Assembly (NCBI GenBank): GCA_046350555.1
Contig: JAXMAF010000007.1
Location: 62,001-126,000 of the forward strand
Length of the DNA: 64,000 bases
Direction of reading: 5' to 3'
From: JAXMAF01 sp046350555
GTDB taxonomy: Bacteria > Planctomycetota > Phycisphaerae > Phycisphaerales > SM1A02
Shown here piece by piece: positions 27,823 to 36,397 of this stretch. Numbering within the stretch: the first letter of the stretch is position 1; each line of letters begins with the position of its first letter. The translations under genes and the position numbers were made by a program. The notes under the pieces are model-generated. The model made no database searches and had not been told where the DNA came from. It worked only from the letters and a program-made list of their open reading frames with translations.

Positions 27823-30061
27823 GCGTGAGCGTGGCAATCCCGGTGCCGGAGCCGGCGAACGCGCCGATGCGGATGACGTGGCTCGAGCCCTGCGCGACCG
27901 GAAGCGAGAGCTGCGACTGGAGCGAGCAGAAGTCGTCGTTGCACGCCTCGATCGAGAGACCGCCGCATGGACCGGAGTAGACGGCGATGCGCGTGTCGTA
28001 GCTCGATCCGCAGAGCGAGACCGTCAGGACGCCGCTCGACGGGGCGACGAACTCGTACCAGATGTCGTTCACGAACGAGAGGCTGCCGCCTCGCTCGCAC
28101 GAGGGCGGCAAGGCCGGCATGCTGGTGGTGGCGCCGATGGTGGTGAACGGCGTCGAACCGAGGAGGATCGGCAGGCGATCGATGCACTCGTCGTTCTGGA
28201 TCGGTGGCGCGCCGCAGAAGTCCGCCGCCTCCTGCACACAGGTGCCGTCCCACGCCACGTCGCAGCAGAAGGAATCGAGCCCGCAGACCAGCTCGCAGCA
28301 GGCGATGTCGTCGCAGAACGGGCCACCGGTGGTGAGGCAGTCGTGACCGGCGCTGCCGCAGGCCGGCGGTTCGCACGAACCGAGGCACTGGAGTCGGAGC
28401 CAGTATGCGTTCTTCCCGCTCGTGCACGGGAAGTCGTCGAACGTGTTCGGCGCGGCGAAGAGCCACCACGTGCCGGCAGGAAGGCAGAACTCGAACTGCG
28501 CCTGGCCACAGAAGTCCGTGGCGTCGAACGGGCTCAGCGACGACGCGAGGCCGCAGTCGGGGACGCCGCCGGTGTCGACAACGCCGAAGACCATCGGAAG
28601 CTGGCTCGCGCACTCGAGGACGATCCGCTCCGGCCGGTCGATCGTGATCTGGTACCAATCCGTGTCGCGCGTTCCGCCGGAAGCCCACGCCGTGCCGCAG
28701 ATCGTCTCGCCGCAGGCGATCGAGCCGAAGTTGAAGCGCTGCTGGCAGATGCCCGGGCAGAGCGCGAACGCCTCGCCGGCGCAGATGCCATCCCACGCCA
28801 CGTCGCAACAGAAGGGGTCGGCGCCGCAGACCGCGACGGCGCAGCTTGGATCGTCGCAGCCGAACCCGCCGTTGGCGATGCAGCAGTTGCTGCTGCCCGA
28901 CGGAGGCGTGTTGCATCCGCCGTCGGTGTCGGCGCCGCACGGCTCGCCCTCGGGGATCGATCCAGCCGGGCAGTCGAAGACGCACATCGACTGACTGCAG
29001 AGCGCGAACGCCTCGTTCACGCAGATGTCGTCCCACGCGACCTCGCAGCAGAATGGATCGGCGCCGCAGACGATCTCGCAGCAGGCCGTGTCGTCGGGAT
29101 CGACGCAGCCGGGACCGCCCGTCATGAAGCAGCCATGATCCGCCTGCTGGCACAGTCCGAACGGACAGCCGAGTTGGGCCAGCGCATCCTCGAGCAGCCC
29201 CTTCGCCGTGGCGAGCTGGTCGAAGAACGACGCCTTGATCGCGTCGTACGCCTCCGCAGGCAGCCCGGGCTGCGCGAGCTGGTCGAGCTTGGCCTCGCAG
29301 CGGTTGAGGATGGAGTTGGCGAGATCGAGCTTGAAGATGGCGCGGTCGGCGACGGCCAGCGTCGGACAACCCGTGCCCTTGCTCCTGAGCTCCTGCAACT
29401 CGGCGAGCGCCTGGTCGGCGTGGTCTTCGGCCTGCTGGAGCGCCGCTCCGATGGCGGCCTGGGTCTGCGCCGTGATCGGCGCCGGATCGGCGAGGAAGAG
29501 CGCACCGGCGAGCTCGATGACGTTGCCGACGTCCACCGCGGCGATGCTGGCTTCCTGAAGCGGATCGGCGCACGGCACGTCGGGACACGGCCCCCACGCG
29601 GCGAGGAGGATTCCCAGATCGCCGCCATCCACGACACCGCTGCCATCCAGATCGGCGCACCCGGGCGCGCCCCACGCGGCCAACAGCAGCCCGAGATCGC
29701 CGCCGTCGACGACGCCGTCGAAGTTGAGATCGGCGGGGCAGCACTCGTTGCAGACGTTGCCCGCGCCGCACGCGGCGCACACCAGCGCCGCCTCGTCGGC
29801 GCACACGCCGTCCCACAGCGTGTCGCAACAGAATGGATCGATCGCGCACACGATCGCCTGGCACGGTGGATCGTCGCATCCGACGCCCGCGTGGCCGACG
29901 CAGCAGTCGCTGAGGACGATCGCCATCGCGTGTGGTGCGAAGAGGGCCAGGAAGCCGGCGACGGCGCCACACACGAGACCTCGGCGCGCCCGGGCGCGCG
30001 TCAGGTGCATGATGCGCACCATGCGACGATCGGCGCTGCGGCGCCCGTCATGAGTCGACAT
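27815..30061 (-). CDS. second large secreted Cys-rich protein with dockerin-like repeats
   Basis: A 748-aa protein, likely starting at MHLTR (30010), which gives a good signal peptide (LVCGAVAGFLALFAPHAMA); ATG 30061 and 30022 are alternatives. Order of parts: Cys-rich module, two dockerin-like repeats (CPADLNFDGVVDGGDLGLLL, then DLDGSGVVDGGDLGILLAAW), a helical domain of about 110 residues, modules 2 and 3, a PPC-like domain, module 4, and a C-terminal PPC-like domain (FVNDIWYEFVAPSSG). It shares module type and order logic with the 864-aa protein and is probably a paralogue. Exported, function unknown. Confidence 0.82.
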   Translation of the reverse strand: MSTHDGRRSADRRMVRIMHLTRARARRGLVCGAVAGFLALFAPHAMAIVLSDCCVGHAGVGCDDPPCQAIVCAIDPFCCDTLWDGVCADEAALVCAACGAGNVCNECCPADLNFDGVVDGGDLGLLLAAWGAPGCADLDGSGVVDGGDLGILLAAWGPCPDVPCADPLQEASIAAVDVGNVIELAGALFLADPAPITAQTQAAIGAALQQAEDHADQALAELQELRSKGTGCPTLAVADRAIFKLDLANSILNRCEAKLDQLAQPGLPAEAYDAIKASFFDQLATAKGLLEDALAQLGCPFGLCQQADHGCFMTGGPGCVDPDDTACCEIVCGADPFCCEVAWDDICVNEAFALCSQSMCVFDCPAGSIPEGEPCGADTDGGCNTPPSGSSNCCIANGGFGCDDPSCAVAVCGADPFCCDVAWDGICAGEAFALCPGICQQRFNFGSIACGETICGTAWASGGTRDTDWYQITIDRPERIVLECASQLPMVFGVVDTGGVPDCGLASSLSPFDATDFCGQAQFEFCLPAGTWWLFAAPNTFDDFPCTSGKNAYWLRLQCLGSCEPPACGSAGHDCLTTGGPFCDDIACCELVCGLDSFCCDVAWDGTCVQEAADFCGAPPIQNDECIDRLPILLGSTPFTTIGATTSMPALPPSCERGGSLSFVNDIWYEFVAPSSGVLTVSLCGSSYDTRIAVYSGPCGGLSIEACNDDFCSLQSQLSLPVAQGSSHVIRIGAFAGSGTGIATLTLN

Positions 30062-30304
30062 TGGATTCCTTCCTGGTCGGCCTGCCCTGGAACAGACGTG
30101 GCCTCGTCGACCGCCGGCAAAAGGTGGGTCCGGCGCACGATCGCGCGCCGCATTTTGGTCAGGTCGCCCGTGATGAAATGGAACGGACGCCGTTTCTGTC
30201 GTGGATTCTCACCTCCGACGGAGGAGAATGCCAGCGGCGATGTCCTGCATCCTCGACTGAAGGCGGAACGTTCCTTCCGTCTGTCCTGACCCGGGGGAGG
30301 CGCC

Positions 30305-32002
30305 ATGCTTCGACCGGCCGGCCGCGCTTCGACGACGCCCAGCGCCTCGCTCACGACGCTGGAGCGGGTGTTCCATCTCGTCGCCGATCTTCCGCCCGAC
30401 GAGCGCGCGACGATCCTGCGCGACGCTTGCGGCGAGGACCAGTCGCTTCGGCGCGACGTGGAGGCGCTGCTGGGCCAGGACGGCACCGTGACGCCCAACG
30501 TCCTCGATTGCGCGCCGACGCCGGTTGGCGCCGGGCCCATCCGGATCGACGCGCCGCCCGATGTCGCTCCCGCCACCATCGGACACTTCCGTCTCGTTCG
30601 GCTCATCGGCGGCGGCGGCATGGCCGACGTGTACGAAGCGGAGCAGGATTTCCCGCGCCGCCGCGTGGCGATCAAGATCCTTCGTCGCGCGATGGAGTCG
30701 CCCGAGATGGTGCTGCGCTTCCAGCGGGAGGCCGACGTCCTCGGGACATTGCGTCATCCAGGCATCGCCCACGTGTACGAGGCCGGAATGGCCCGCATCG
30801 GCGATTCGCAGACGGCGCCGGATGATCCGGGCGATGCGGGCGATCCAGATCGCTTGGCCCGCGCGCCGCGCAACGTGCCGTACATCGCGATGGAGCTCGT
30901 GCGCGGCGAACCGCTCGATCTCCACGCCGCGCGCGCCCGGCTCGAGAGCCGGGCGCGCATCGAGCTCGTCGCCCGCACGTGCGACGCCGTCGAGCACGCC
31001 CATCGACACGGTGTCGTTCATCGCGACCTCAAGCCGGCGAACATCCTGGTGGATGACCATGGTCAGCCAAAGGTCCTCGACTTCGGGATCGCCCGGCTCG
31101 TCTCCGTGCATGAAACCCGTGAGCAGGGCGTTGCCGCCGAACGGATCGCCGCCGTGACCGGCGCCGGCGAACTCCTCGGCACGCTGCCGTACATGAGTCC
31201 GGAGCAGCTTTCGGGGCGGGCCGATGCCGTCGACGCGCGCACCGACGTCTACGCCCTCGGCGTGATCCTCTTCGAACTGCTGACCGGGCGGCATCCGCAC
31301 GACCTGCACGGCCGATCGATTCCCGAGGCGATCCAGTTTCTTCGCGAGCGCGATGGCGCGCCGCCGATCGCGGATGTCGGCGCTGGTTCCGTCGCCGGAC
31401 CGAGGGCATTCCGTGCCGACCTCACGTCGATCGTCTCCAAGGCGCTGGCGCGCGAGCCCGAGCGGCGCTATGCATCGGCCGCGGCGCTGGCCGCCGACCT
31501 TCGTCGACATCTCCGCGACGAGCCGGTTGTCGCTCGCGGTCCGGGGGTGATCTATCGACTGCGCAAGCTGGCTCGACGCCGCCGCGGCGTCTTCCTGGCC
31601 GCGACGGTGGTGCTGGCCGCGCTGGCCGTCGCCGCGGCGGGAATCGCGAGCTACGCCCGTGCGGCGCGCGACGCGAACGTCGCCGCGGATCGGGCCGACG
31701 AACGCGCCCAGGTGCATCGCGAGCTGGCCGACATGCGCGGAACGATCAGCAGCGGCATCCTCGAGTCGGTCGCCCGCGGCGCTCGTCCCCCGGACGACTC
31801 GACCCGCGGCCGCGTGAGCCGGGCCGCGAAGCTCCTGGCGACCGACCCCGCGCAGGCCCGTGACCTCCTGCTCTCGGTACCCGAGGCCGAGCCGCGACGA
31901 GCACTGGTGGTCGATCTGGCCGCTGGCCGGAGCCGCGAGCCGGGCGGGGTGGATCGGGTCGATCCCGACCTGCGATTTCCGTCGTCGCCGCGAGGTGGAT
32001 GA
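30305..32002 (+). CDS. Ser/Thr protein kinase with C-terminal TM segment
   Basis: A 565-aa PknB-type kinase. The N-terminal helical region has the planctomycete pre-kinase look (ERVFHLVADLPPDERATILR). The glycine loop is GGGGMADVYEAEQ, the ATP Lys is in VAIKIL, the catalytic loop is HRDLKPANILVDD, the DFG is DFGIARL, and the activation segment is GTLPYMSPEQLSG. A TM helix (FLAATVVLAALAVAAAGIAS) lies at about residues 428-450, followed by a shorter extracytoplasmic or TPR-less tail. Shine-Dalgarno GGGGGAGG lies 5 nt before the ATG. Its position beside an ECF sigma gene is typical of the group. Confidence 0.92.
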   Translation: MLRPAGRASTTPSASLTTLERVFHLVADLPPDERATILRDACGEDQSLRRDVEALLGQDGTVTPNVLDCAPTPVGAGPIRIDAPPDVAPATIGHFRLVRLIGGGGMADVYEAEQDFPRRRVAIKILRRAMESPEMVLRFQREADVLGTLRHPGIAHVYEAGMARIGDSQTAPDDPGDAGDPDRLARAPRNVPYIAMELVRGEPLDLHAARARLESRARIELVARTCDAVEHAHRHGVVHRDLKPANILVDDHGQPKVLDFGIARLVSVHETREQGVAAERIAAVTGAGELLGTLPYMSPEQLSGRADAVDARTDVYALGVILFELLTGRHPHDLHGRSIPEAIQFLRERDGAPPIADVGAGSVAGPRAFRADLTSIVSKALAREPERRYASAAALAADLRRHLRDEPVVARGPGVIYRLRKLARRRRGVFLAATVVLAALAVAAAGIASYARAARDANVAADRADERAQVHRELADMRGTISSGILESVARGARPPDDSTRGRVSRAAKLLATDPAQARDLLLSVPEAEPRRALVVDLAAGRSREPGGVDRVDPDLRFPSSPRGG

Positions 32003-32039
32003 AAGTGCACGTTGGACACGGGTGCACCTCGGAGACGCG

Positions 32040-32160
32040 GTGCACCTTGGACGCGCAGGTCGCGGCCGCGGCGCGCATGCATGGCGGTGCCGCTGCGCGC
32101 ACGCATGGCAGTGCCGCTGCGCGGCGAGGCCGTGGCAACGCAGGGTCGCAAGTTTCCCGG
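32040..32160 (+). repeat. repeat R2, copy a (kinase-regulator intergenic)
   Basis: GC-rich block with CTTGGACGCGCAGG, GCGCGCATGCATGGCGGTGC and a following near-copy GCGCGCACGCATGGCAGTGC (24-bp internal tandem). Related blocks occur at 34130-34199 and 36540-36650, each flanking one unit of the duplicated regulator/small-protein locus. The rest of the 350-bp gap between kinase and regulator shows no gene. Confidence 0.7.
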
Positions 32161-32352
32161 GCCGGCATCGACACGCCGTTCCGCGTTCCGTTCGCTCGGG
32201 AGAATCGTTGACGCCCCGTCGACGGCGCTGTAACGTCCCGTCGGCAGGGAGTCCGCCCGACCGCGACCGTCGCGGCCGGCGGGCAGGGTGGATCCAAGCG
32301 GGAGACGACGTCGCCGAAGGGCCTGAGGGCCCGAACGCACGCGTGCTTGGAG

Positions 32353-33642
32353 ATGGCCAAGGGACGCAGCGAAGATCGCAGGCGCGACGACGACGGACGC
32401 TTCGGCGAACCGTGCAAGGCCCGGCTGTCGGAGCTCATCGCCTTCGCCCAGGTCTATCGCAATTGGTCGATGGGCGAGCTTGCGGCGTTTCTCGGCCGCG
32501 ACGTGCACAACCTCATCCCCGGCAGCGGCGTGCCGAAGGCCGACCTGATCTATCGGCTCGCGCGAGCGCTCGACTGGCCCCCGCCGGCGGTCTTCAGCCA
32601 GGTGTGCGGCGACAGCGCCGCGCCGATCGAACACGAACGCGGCGGCGTGGACGACTACCGCGAGCTGAACCGCGCCGCGTTCGCCGCGTTCACCGAGGGC
32701 CGGTACGAGGAGATGATCTCGCTGGCCCTCCGCATGCAAGGGGTCGCCAGGACCCCCGAGCAGCGAGCGGAAGCCGCGCTGCGCGAGTGCGGCGGCTGGG
32801 AGGGGTTGGGGAGGTATGAGCAGGCGCTGGAGGCGATTCAGAGAGGGCTGCGAGAAGCTCACGCCCCGCTGGGCGTGCGCATGAGGTTGCGCTTCGACCT
32901 GGCTCGCGTGTACCTCGTGCTTGGTCGATGGCTGGACGCCGAGGGAATCGCGTCCCTCGTGCTCTCTCAGGTGACGGACGAGGCCGCTCGCATGGCCGAG
33001 ATCGTCGGGTCAACGGCGATGGCGTTCGACGTGCGCGGGCAAGCAAGGCGCTGGCGCGCGATGGCCGAACCGGACGAGCAATTGGCGCTGGCCGCCGGAG
33101 CGCGTCAGGACCTGACGATGGCACAAACCGCTTGGAGTCAGTATGCGGAACAGACCGGCGTTTCAACATATGCAGCGGCGGCTCATACGTGCCGTGGCGC
33201 CGCCATGTCGAACGAGGTCGTGCTGGGCTCCCTTCCACCTGAGCGGTGCATCGAGCAGATCATGGAGGAGCTTGATGCTGCGATCGATGTCGCCGTGCTG
33301 CCCGCTGGAGCGTGGAGAGAGAGCTATGGCTGGTGGTGTGTGTTCGGCTGCGAGGTCGCCGTTTGGAGCAACCTTACCGTCCGTGACGCCGAACGTGTCG
33401 TCGGCGTGCTGTCGGCGAAGGGGCTGGAGCTTGCGGATGCCGCTCGAAACTGGGCGATCCGAGAACGGCTGCTTACCATCGAGTACCTGAGGCGTTCGAA
33501 CACGTCAGGGCTTCACACCGACGCCGGACAGCACACGTTGGATACGGAGGACGTCCAGCTTATCGCCGGTGTGATGGCAAGATTCCCGGCGTTCCGACCG
33601 TTCGGCTGGGAGTTGATGCGAAGGGCCCCAAGGGTCGACTGA
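32353..33642 (+). CDS. HTH/TPR-type regulator (intact copy)
   Basis: A 429-aa cytoplasmic protein. Residues ~25-80 look like a helix-turn-helix of the XRE kind (WSMGELAAFLGRDVHNLIPG followed by DLIYRLARALDWPP). The remainder is helical with tetratricopeptide-like repeats (for example ALRECGGWEGLGRYEQALEA, LRFDLARVYLVLGRWLDAEG). ATG 32353 is preferred over TTG 32347. The stop TGA shares its A with the ATG of the next gene. HTH plus TPR plus an adjoining small exported protein resembles the layout of RRNPP peptide receptors, though no direct family match is claimed. Confidence 0.68.
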   Translation: MAKGRSEDRRRDDDGRFGEPCKARLSELIAFAQVYRNWSMGELAAFLGRDVHNLIPGSGVPKADLIYRLARALDWPPPAVFSQVCGDSAAPIEHERGGVDDYRELNRAAFAAFTEGRYEEMISLALRMQGVARTPEQRAEAALRECGGWEGLGRYEQALEAIQRGLREAHAPLGVRMRLRFDLARVYLVLGRWLDAEGIASLVLSQVTDEAARMAEIVGSTAMAFDVRGQARRWRAMAEPDEQLALAAGARQDLTMAQTAWSQYAEQTGVSTYAAAAHTCRGAAMSNEVVLGSLPPERCIEQIMEELDAAIDVAVLPAGAWRESYGWWCVFGCEVAVWSNLTVRDAERVVGVLSAKGLELADAARNWAIRERLLTIEYLRRSNTSGLHTDAGQHTLDTEDVQLIAGVMARFPAFRPFGWELMRRAPRVD

Positions 33643-33998
33643 TGCGCGAAGCGACACGACAACCTCGGGCCGGCGGCCTGCGCTGTCTTCTCGTGGCCAC
33701 CGCCAGCGCAGTGATCGCTGCCGCTGCTTCAGGCATTGGCGGCTCCGGATGGCACCTGTGGCATTCACCGCAAGGTGGATTGTGGCTGACCTACACCGAT
33801 CAAGGCCCTCCCCCCCCGATCACGCCACAGACTTGGCGTCTCTTCGTCACGCTTGCCTCCACGTACGAGAAGATCGGTTCGAACATCCCAGTCTCCTTCG
33901 CCGAGTGGATCGTGATGAACGGAATCACCGATCCGCGCGAGCAGTGGTGTCTCATGTGGCTCTGGTGGAACCTCATGCACCAAGAGGCCGTTGACTGA
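33642..33998 (+). CDS. small exported protein, copy 1
   Basis: A 118-aa protein with a basic N-terminus and a hydrophobic signal core (LLVATASAVIAAAASGIGGS). The mature part has GWHLWHSP, a proline run (GPPPPITPQTWRLF), and a C-terminal Trp-rich helix (QWCLMWLWWNLMHQEAVD). It overlaps the regulator gene by one base (TGATG). A run of eight C (33810-33817) encodes the prolines. A second copy at 35939-36292 differs by one residue over the last ~60 residues, but its signal sequence is unrelated. No known family was recognised; a secreted signal or effector linked to the regulator is inferred. Confidence 0.72.
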   Translation: MREATRQPRAGGLRCLLVATASAVIAAAASGIGGSGWHLWHSPQGGLWLTYTDQGPPPPITPQTWRLFVTLASTYEKIGSNIPVSFAEWIVMNGITDPREQWCLMWLWWNLMHQEAVD

Positions 33999-34199
33999 AC
34001 CCGCCACTGGCCGGCGAAGACCAAACGTGGCCTGCCGGCCCCGAAGCGGCCGCAGATGAACGACCGGGATCGTACTGTGCGAACTGAGACGATCCGCAAA
34101 CTTGGGTGAAAGCGCCCAGCCTGCATCGCGGCTCCGCGTGGCGCCGCTTGGACACGCAGGTCGCGACCGCTGCGCGCATGCATGGCCGTGCCGCTGCGG
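33999..34199 (+). repeat. duplicated downstream segment and R2 copy b
   Basis: Sequence after small-protein copy 1, beginning ACCCGCCACTGGCCGG. It is highly similar to 36398-36600 after copy 2 and ends in the R2 block (GCGCGCATGCATGGCCGTGC). R2 runs directly into the truncated regulator copy at about 34199, so R2 probably marks a recombination junction. Confidence 0.75.
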
Positions 34200-34258
34200 C
34201 ATCTCTTCCAACAAGGGGCACGAGATCGCCCAGGTGTGCGGGAACTGGGCGCTGCGCG

Positions 34259-35746
34259 GGTAGTGTCCGTCAAGTTGCGCACATTCGTCGAGCATCCCTC
34301 CTCGGGAAGGTCCTGCCGCCGGTGAAGCGGAGGCCGGAAGCCCGAGGACCGAAGGTCCGAGGGCTGGAGGCCGGAGCTTCACCGGCGGCTCGCGCCGCGG
34401 CTACGCCGCCGACGACGCCATCTCCTCACGTCGCGCCGCCTCCAGCTCGCGCAGCCGCGACATGTCCATGTAGCGCCGCAGGCCCCAGCGCGTCCCGGCA
34501 ACGTGCCGCAGCCGCGCCGCCACCAGCATCAGCGCCGACTGCCCGTCGGGGAACGCGCCCACCACGCGCGTCCGCCGACGGATCTCGCGGTTCAGCCGCT
34601 CCATCGGGTTGTTCGTCCGCAGGCAACGCCAGTGCTCGCGCGGCAACGACATGTACGCCAGGGTCTCCGCGAGTCCCTCGCGCACGATCGCAGCCGCCTT
34701 GCCCAGCCTCATCGCCTCGAGCTTCTCCGCCACCGCCAGGGCCTTCTGCCCGGCGCTGTCGCGGTCCTCCTGGGCGTGGACCGCCTTGAGCATCGCCGCC
34801 ACCTCGCGCATCTTTCCCGACGGCGTCACCGTCATCACGTTGCGGTAGAAGTGCACCACACAACGCTGCCACGAAGCCTCGGGGAAGAACTCGCCCAGCG
34901 ACTCCACCAGCCCGAGGCACTTGTCGCTCACGAACAGCCGCACGCCGTGAAGCCCGCGCTGCTTCAGGTGCCGAAGGAAGCCGCGCCAACTCTCCGCGTC
35001 CTCCTTGGCGCCCTCGCACACGCCCAACACCTCGCGGTAGCCGTCCTGGCCCACGCCGATGGCGATCAGCACGGCCACGTTCCTCACCTCGCCTCCCCAG
35101 CTCCGCTTCATCCAGATCCCGTCCAGGTACACGTACGCGTGCTCGCCCTCGATCGGCCGGTTCCGCCACGACTCGATCTGGCCGTACACCTTCTGCGCCA
35201 GCCCGCTCACCGTGCTCGCGCTCACCCGCGTGCCCCACAGCGCCTCGGTGATGTCCTCCACCCGACGCATGCTCACGCCGGCGAGGTACATCTCCACCAG
35301 CCGCCTCCTCCACCGGAGCTCTCCGCCTGCGGTATCGCTCGATGATCGCCGTCTCGAACGGCAGCCGACGAAGCCGAGGCACCGTCAGCGTCACCTCGCC
35401 CGCCTTGGTCTCCAGCTTCCGGTCGTAGCTGCCCGCGCGGGTGTCCGCGCGATCCGCCGAACGCTCGTACCGGCCGGCCTGGCAGATCCGGTCCGCCTCC
35501 GCGTCCAGCATCGAGTTGAGCGTCTGCTCCACCGTGCTCCTCACCACCTCGTCCACGTGGGACCTCACCTTGTCCGTGTCGATCAGCACCGCCGACCTCA
35601 GGACGTCCGCCTCAGTCCCCGCGCCTTGCTGCGCCATGCCCTGTACGCTGTCCATGCAGCTCTCCTTCGGGTAAGGGGTAACTCACATCACCACCTTCCC
35701 GCGGGAGGGCTGCTTCTTCAAATGTGCGCAACGTTCAGGACCTTAT
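34259..35746. mobile_element. IS256-family insertion sequence (1488 bp)
   Basis: The ends are imperfect inverted repeats: left GTAGTGTCCGTCAAGTTGCG and right (complement) ATAAGGTCCTGAACGTTGCG, both continuing into CACAT and later into a CGGGAAGGT match. Flanking 9-bp direct repeats CGCTGCGCG at 34250-34258 and 35747-35755 are the expected target duplication. The single transposase gene is on the minus strand. Confidence 0.88.
34401..35655 (-). pseudogene. IS256-type transposase, one frameshift
   Basis: The N-terminal part, from 35655, includes LRSAVLIDTDKVRSHVDEVV and GEVTLTVPRLRRLPFETAII. The frame then shifts near 35.30 kb to MYLAGVSMRRVEDITEALWG, with DDE-type segments YVYLDGIWMKRSW (first Asp), LFVSDKCLGLVESLGEFFPE (second Asp), the family motif WQRCVVHFYRNVM, and RTNNPMERLNREIRRRTRVV (Glu). 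Mutator/IS256 family; total about 415 codons, the usual size. An extra G in the segment GAGGCGGCTGG explains the break. The copy may be inactive unless the indel is an assembly error. Confidence 0.88.
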
Positions 35747-35938
35747 CGCTGCGCGCCCGGATGCTCGCGATCGACTACCTGCGTTACTCGCACGGCGCCG
35801 GACTTCATGCGCAGCCATCGACGGTGACGCTTGACCGCGACGACATGGTTGCGCTGGCCGGAGTGATGGCGAGGTTCCCTCGCTTCCGACCCCTCGGCTG
35901 GGAGTTGGTCCGACACGCACCTAAGATCGATTGATCCG

Positions 35939-36292
35939 ATGCGCTTGGGTTGCTTCAACCTCGGTAGGCGGACTGCGCTGACCGCTGCGTGCATTGCCGC
36001 ATGGATGATGCAGATAGCCGCCGCCGATTCGCACGGCGGAGGCTGGCATCTCTGGCTGCCGGCGGCAGGATCAGGCTATTGGATCGGTACTGAGCAAGGC
36101 CCTCCCCCCCCGATCACGCCACAGACCTGGCGTCTCTTCGTCACGCTCGTCTCCACGTACGAGAAGATCGGTTCGAACATCCCAGTCTCCTTCGCCGAGT
36201 GGATCGTGATGAACGGAATCACCGATCCGCGCGAGCAGTGGTGCCTCATGTGGCTCTGGTGGAACCTCATGCACCAAGAGGCCGTTGACTGA
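35939..36292 (+). CDS. small exported protein, copy 2
   Basis: A 117-aa protein with its own signal peptide (TALTAACIAAWMMQIAAADS), different from that of copy 1. The mature part has GGGWHLWLPAAGSGYW and then the near-invariant block GPPPPITPQTWRLFVTLVST to the end. By eye, only four bases differ between the copies over the last ~198 bp, while the 5' part is diverged. The eight-C run is at 36104-36111. It begins 5 nt after the stop of the truncated regulator copy, so it has lost its intact partner. Confidence 0.72.
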   Translation: MRLGCFNLGRRTALTAACIAAWMMQIAAADSHGGGWHLWLPAAGSGYWIGTEQGPPPPITPQTWRLFVTLVSTYEKIGSNIPVSFAEWIVMNGITDPREQWCLMWLWWNLMHQEAVD

Positions 36293-36397
36293 CACGGATT
36301 CCAGGAGACCTCCATGCGTTCGACCCCTTGCCCACAGCGACGTCTGACGGCTGAATTGGGTTGGGTGGGGCGCGAGAATCAACTGGGACGCTTATGA
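36293..36397 (+). repeat. dispersed MITE-like element, copy 3 (filled site)
   Basis: The element follows the stop of small-protein copy 2 directly. Copy 1 has TGA followed by ACCCGCC; copy 2 has TGA, then 105 bp from CACGGATTCC to CGCTTATGA, then ATCCGCC. The extra 105 bp therefore define the insertion, with TGA possibly a 3-bp target duplication. Confidence 0.92.

Larger units (their letters stand above)
34199..35934 (+). pseudogene. truncated second regulator copy, split by an IS256-type element
   Basis: Left of the insertion (34199-34258) the reading is GISSNKGHEIAQVCGNWALR. Right of it (35747-35934) it is RARMLAIDYLRYSHGAGLHA and on to GVMARFPRFRPLGWELVRHA and a TGA. Both align with the C-terminus of the intact regulator (GVLSAKGLELADAARNWAIR; GVMARFPAFRPFGWELMRRA). 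Everything upstream, including the HTH, is missing. The 9-bp duplication CGCTGCGCG flanks the element, and removing one copy restores the reading frame. Confidence 0.85.

Noticed and set aside
35295..35320. Programmed frameshift in the IS256 transposase
   Set aside because: IS256 transposases are made from one frame; no slippery heptamer seen. A single extra G is the simpler explanation.
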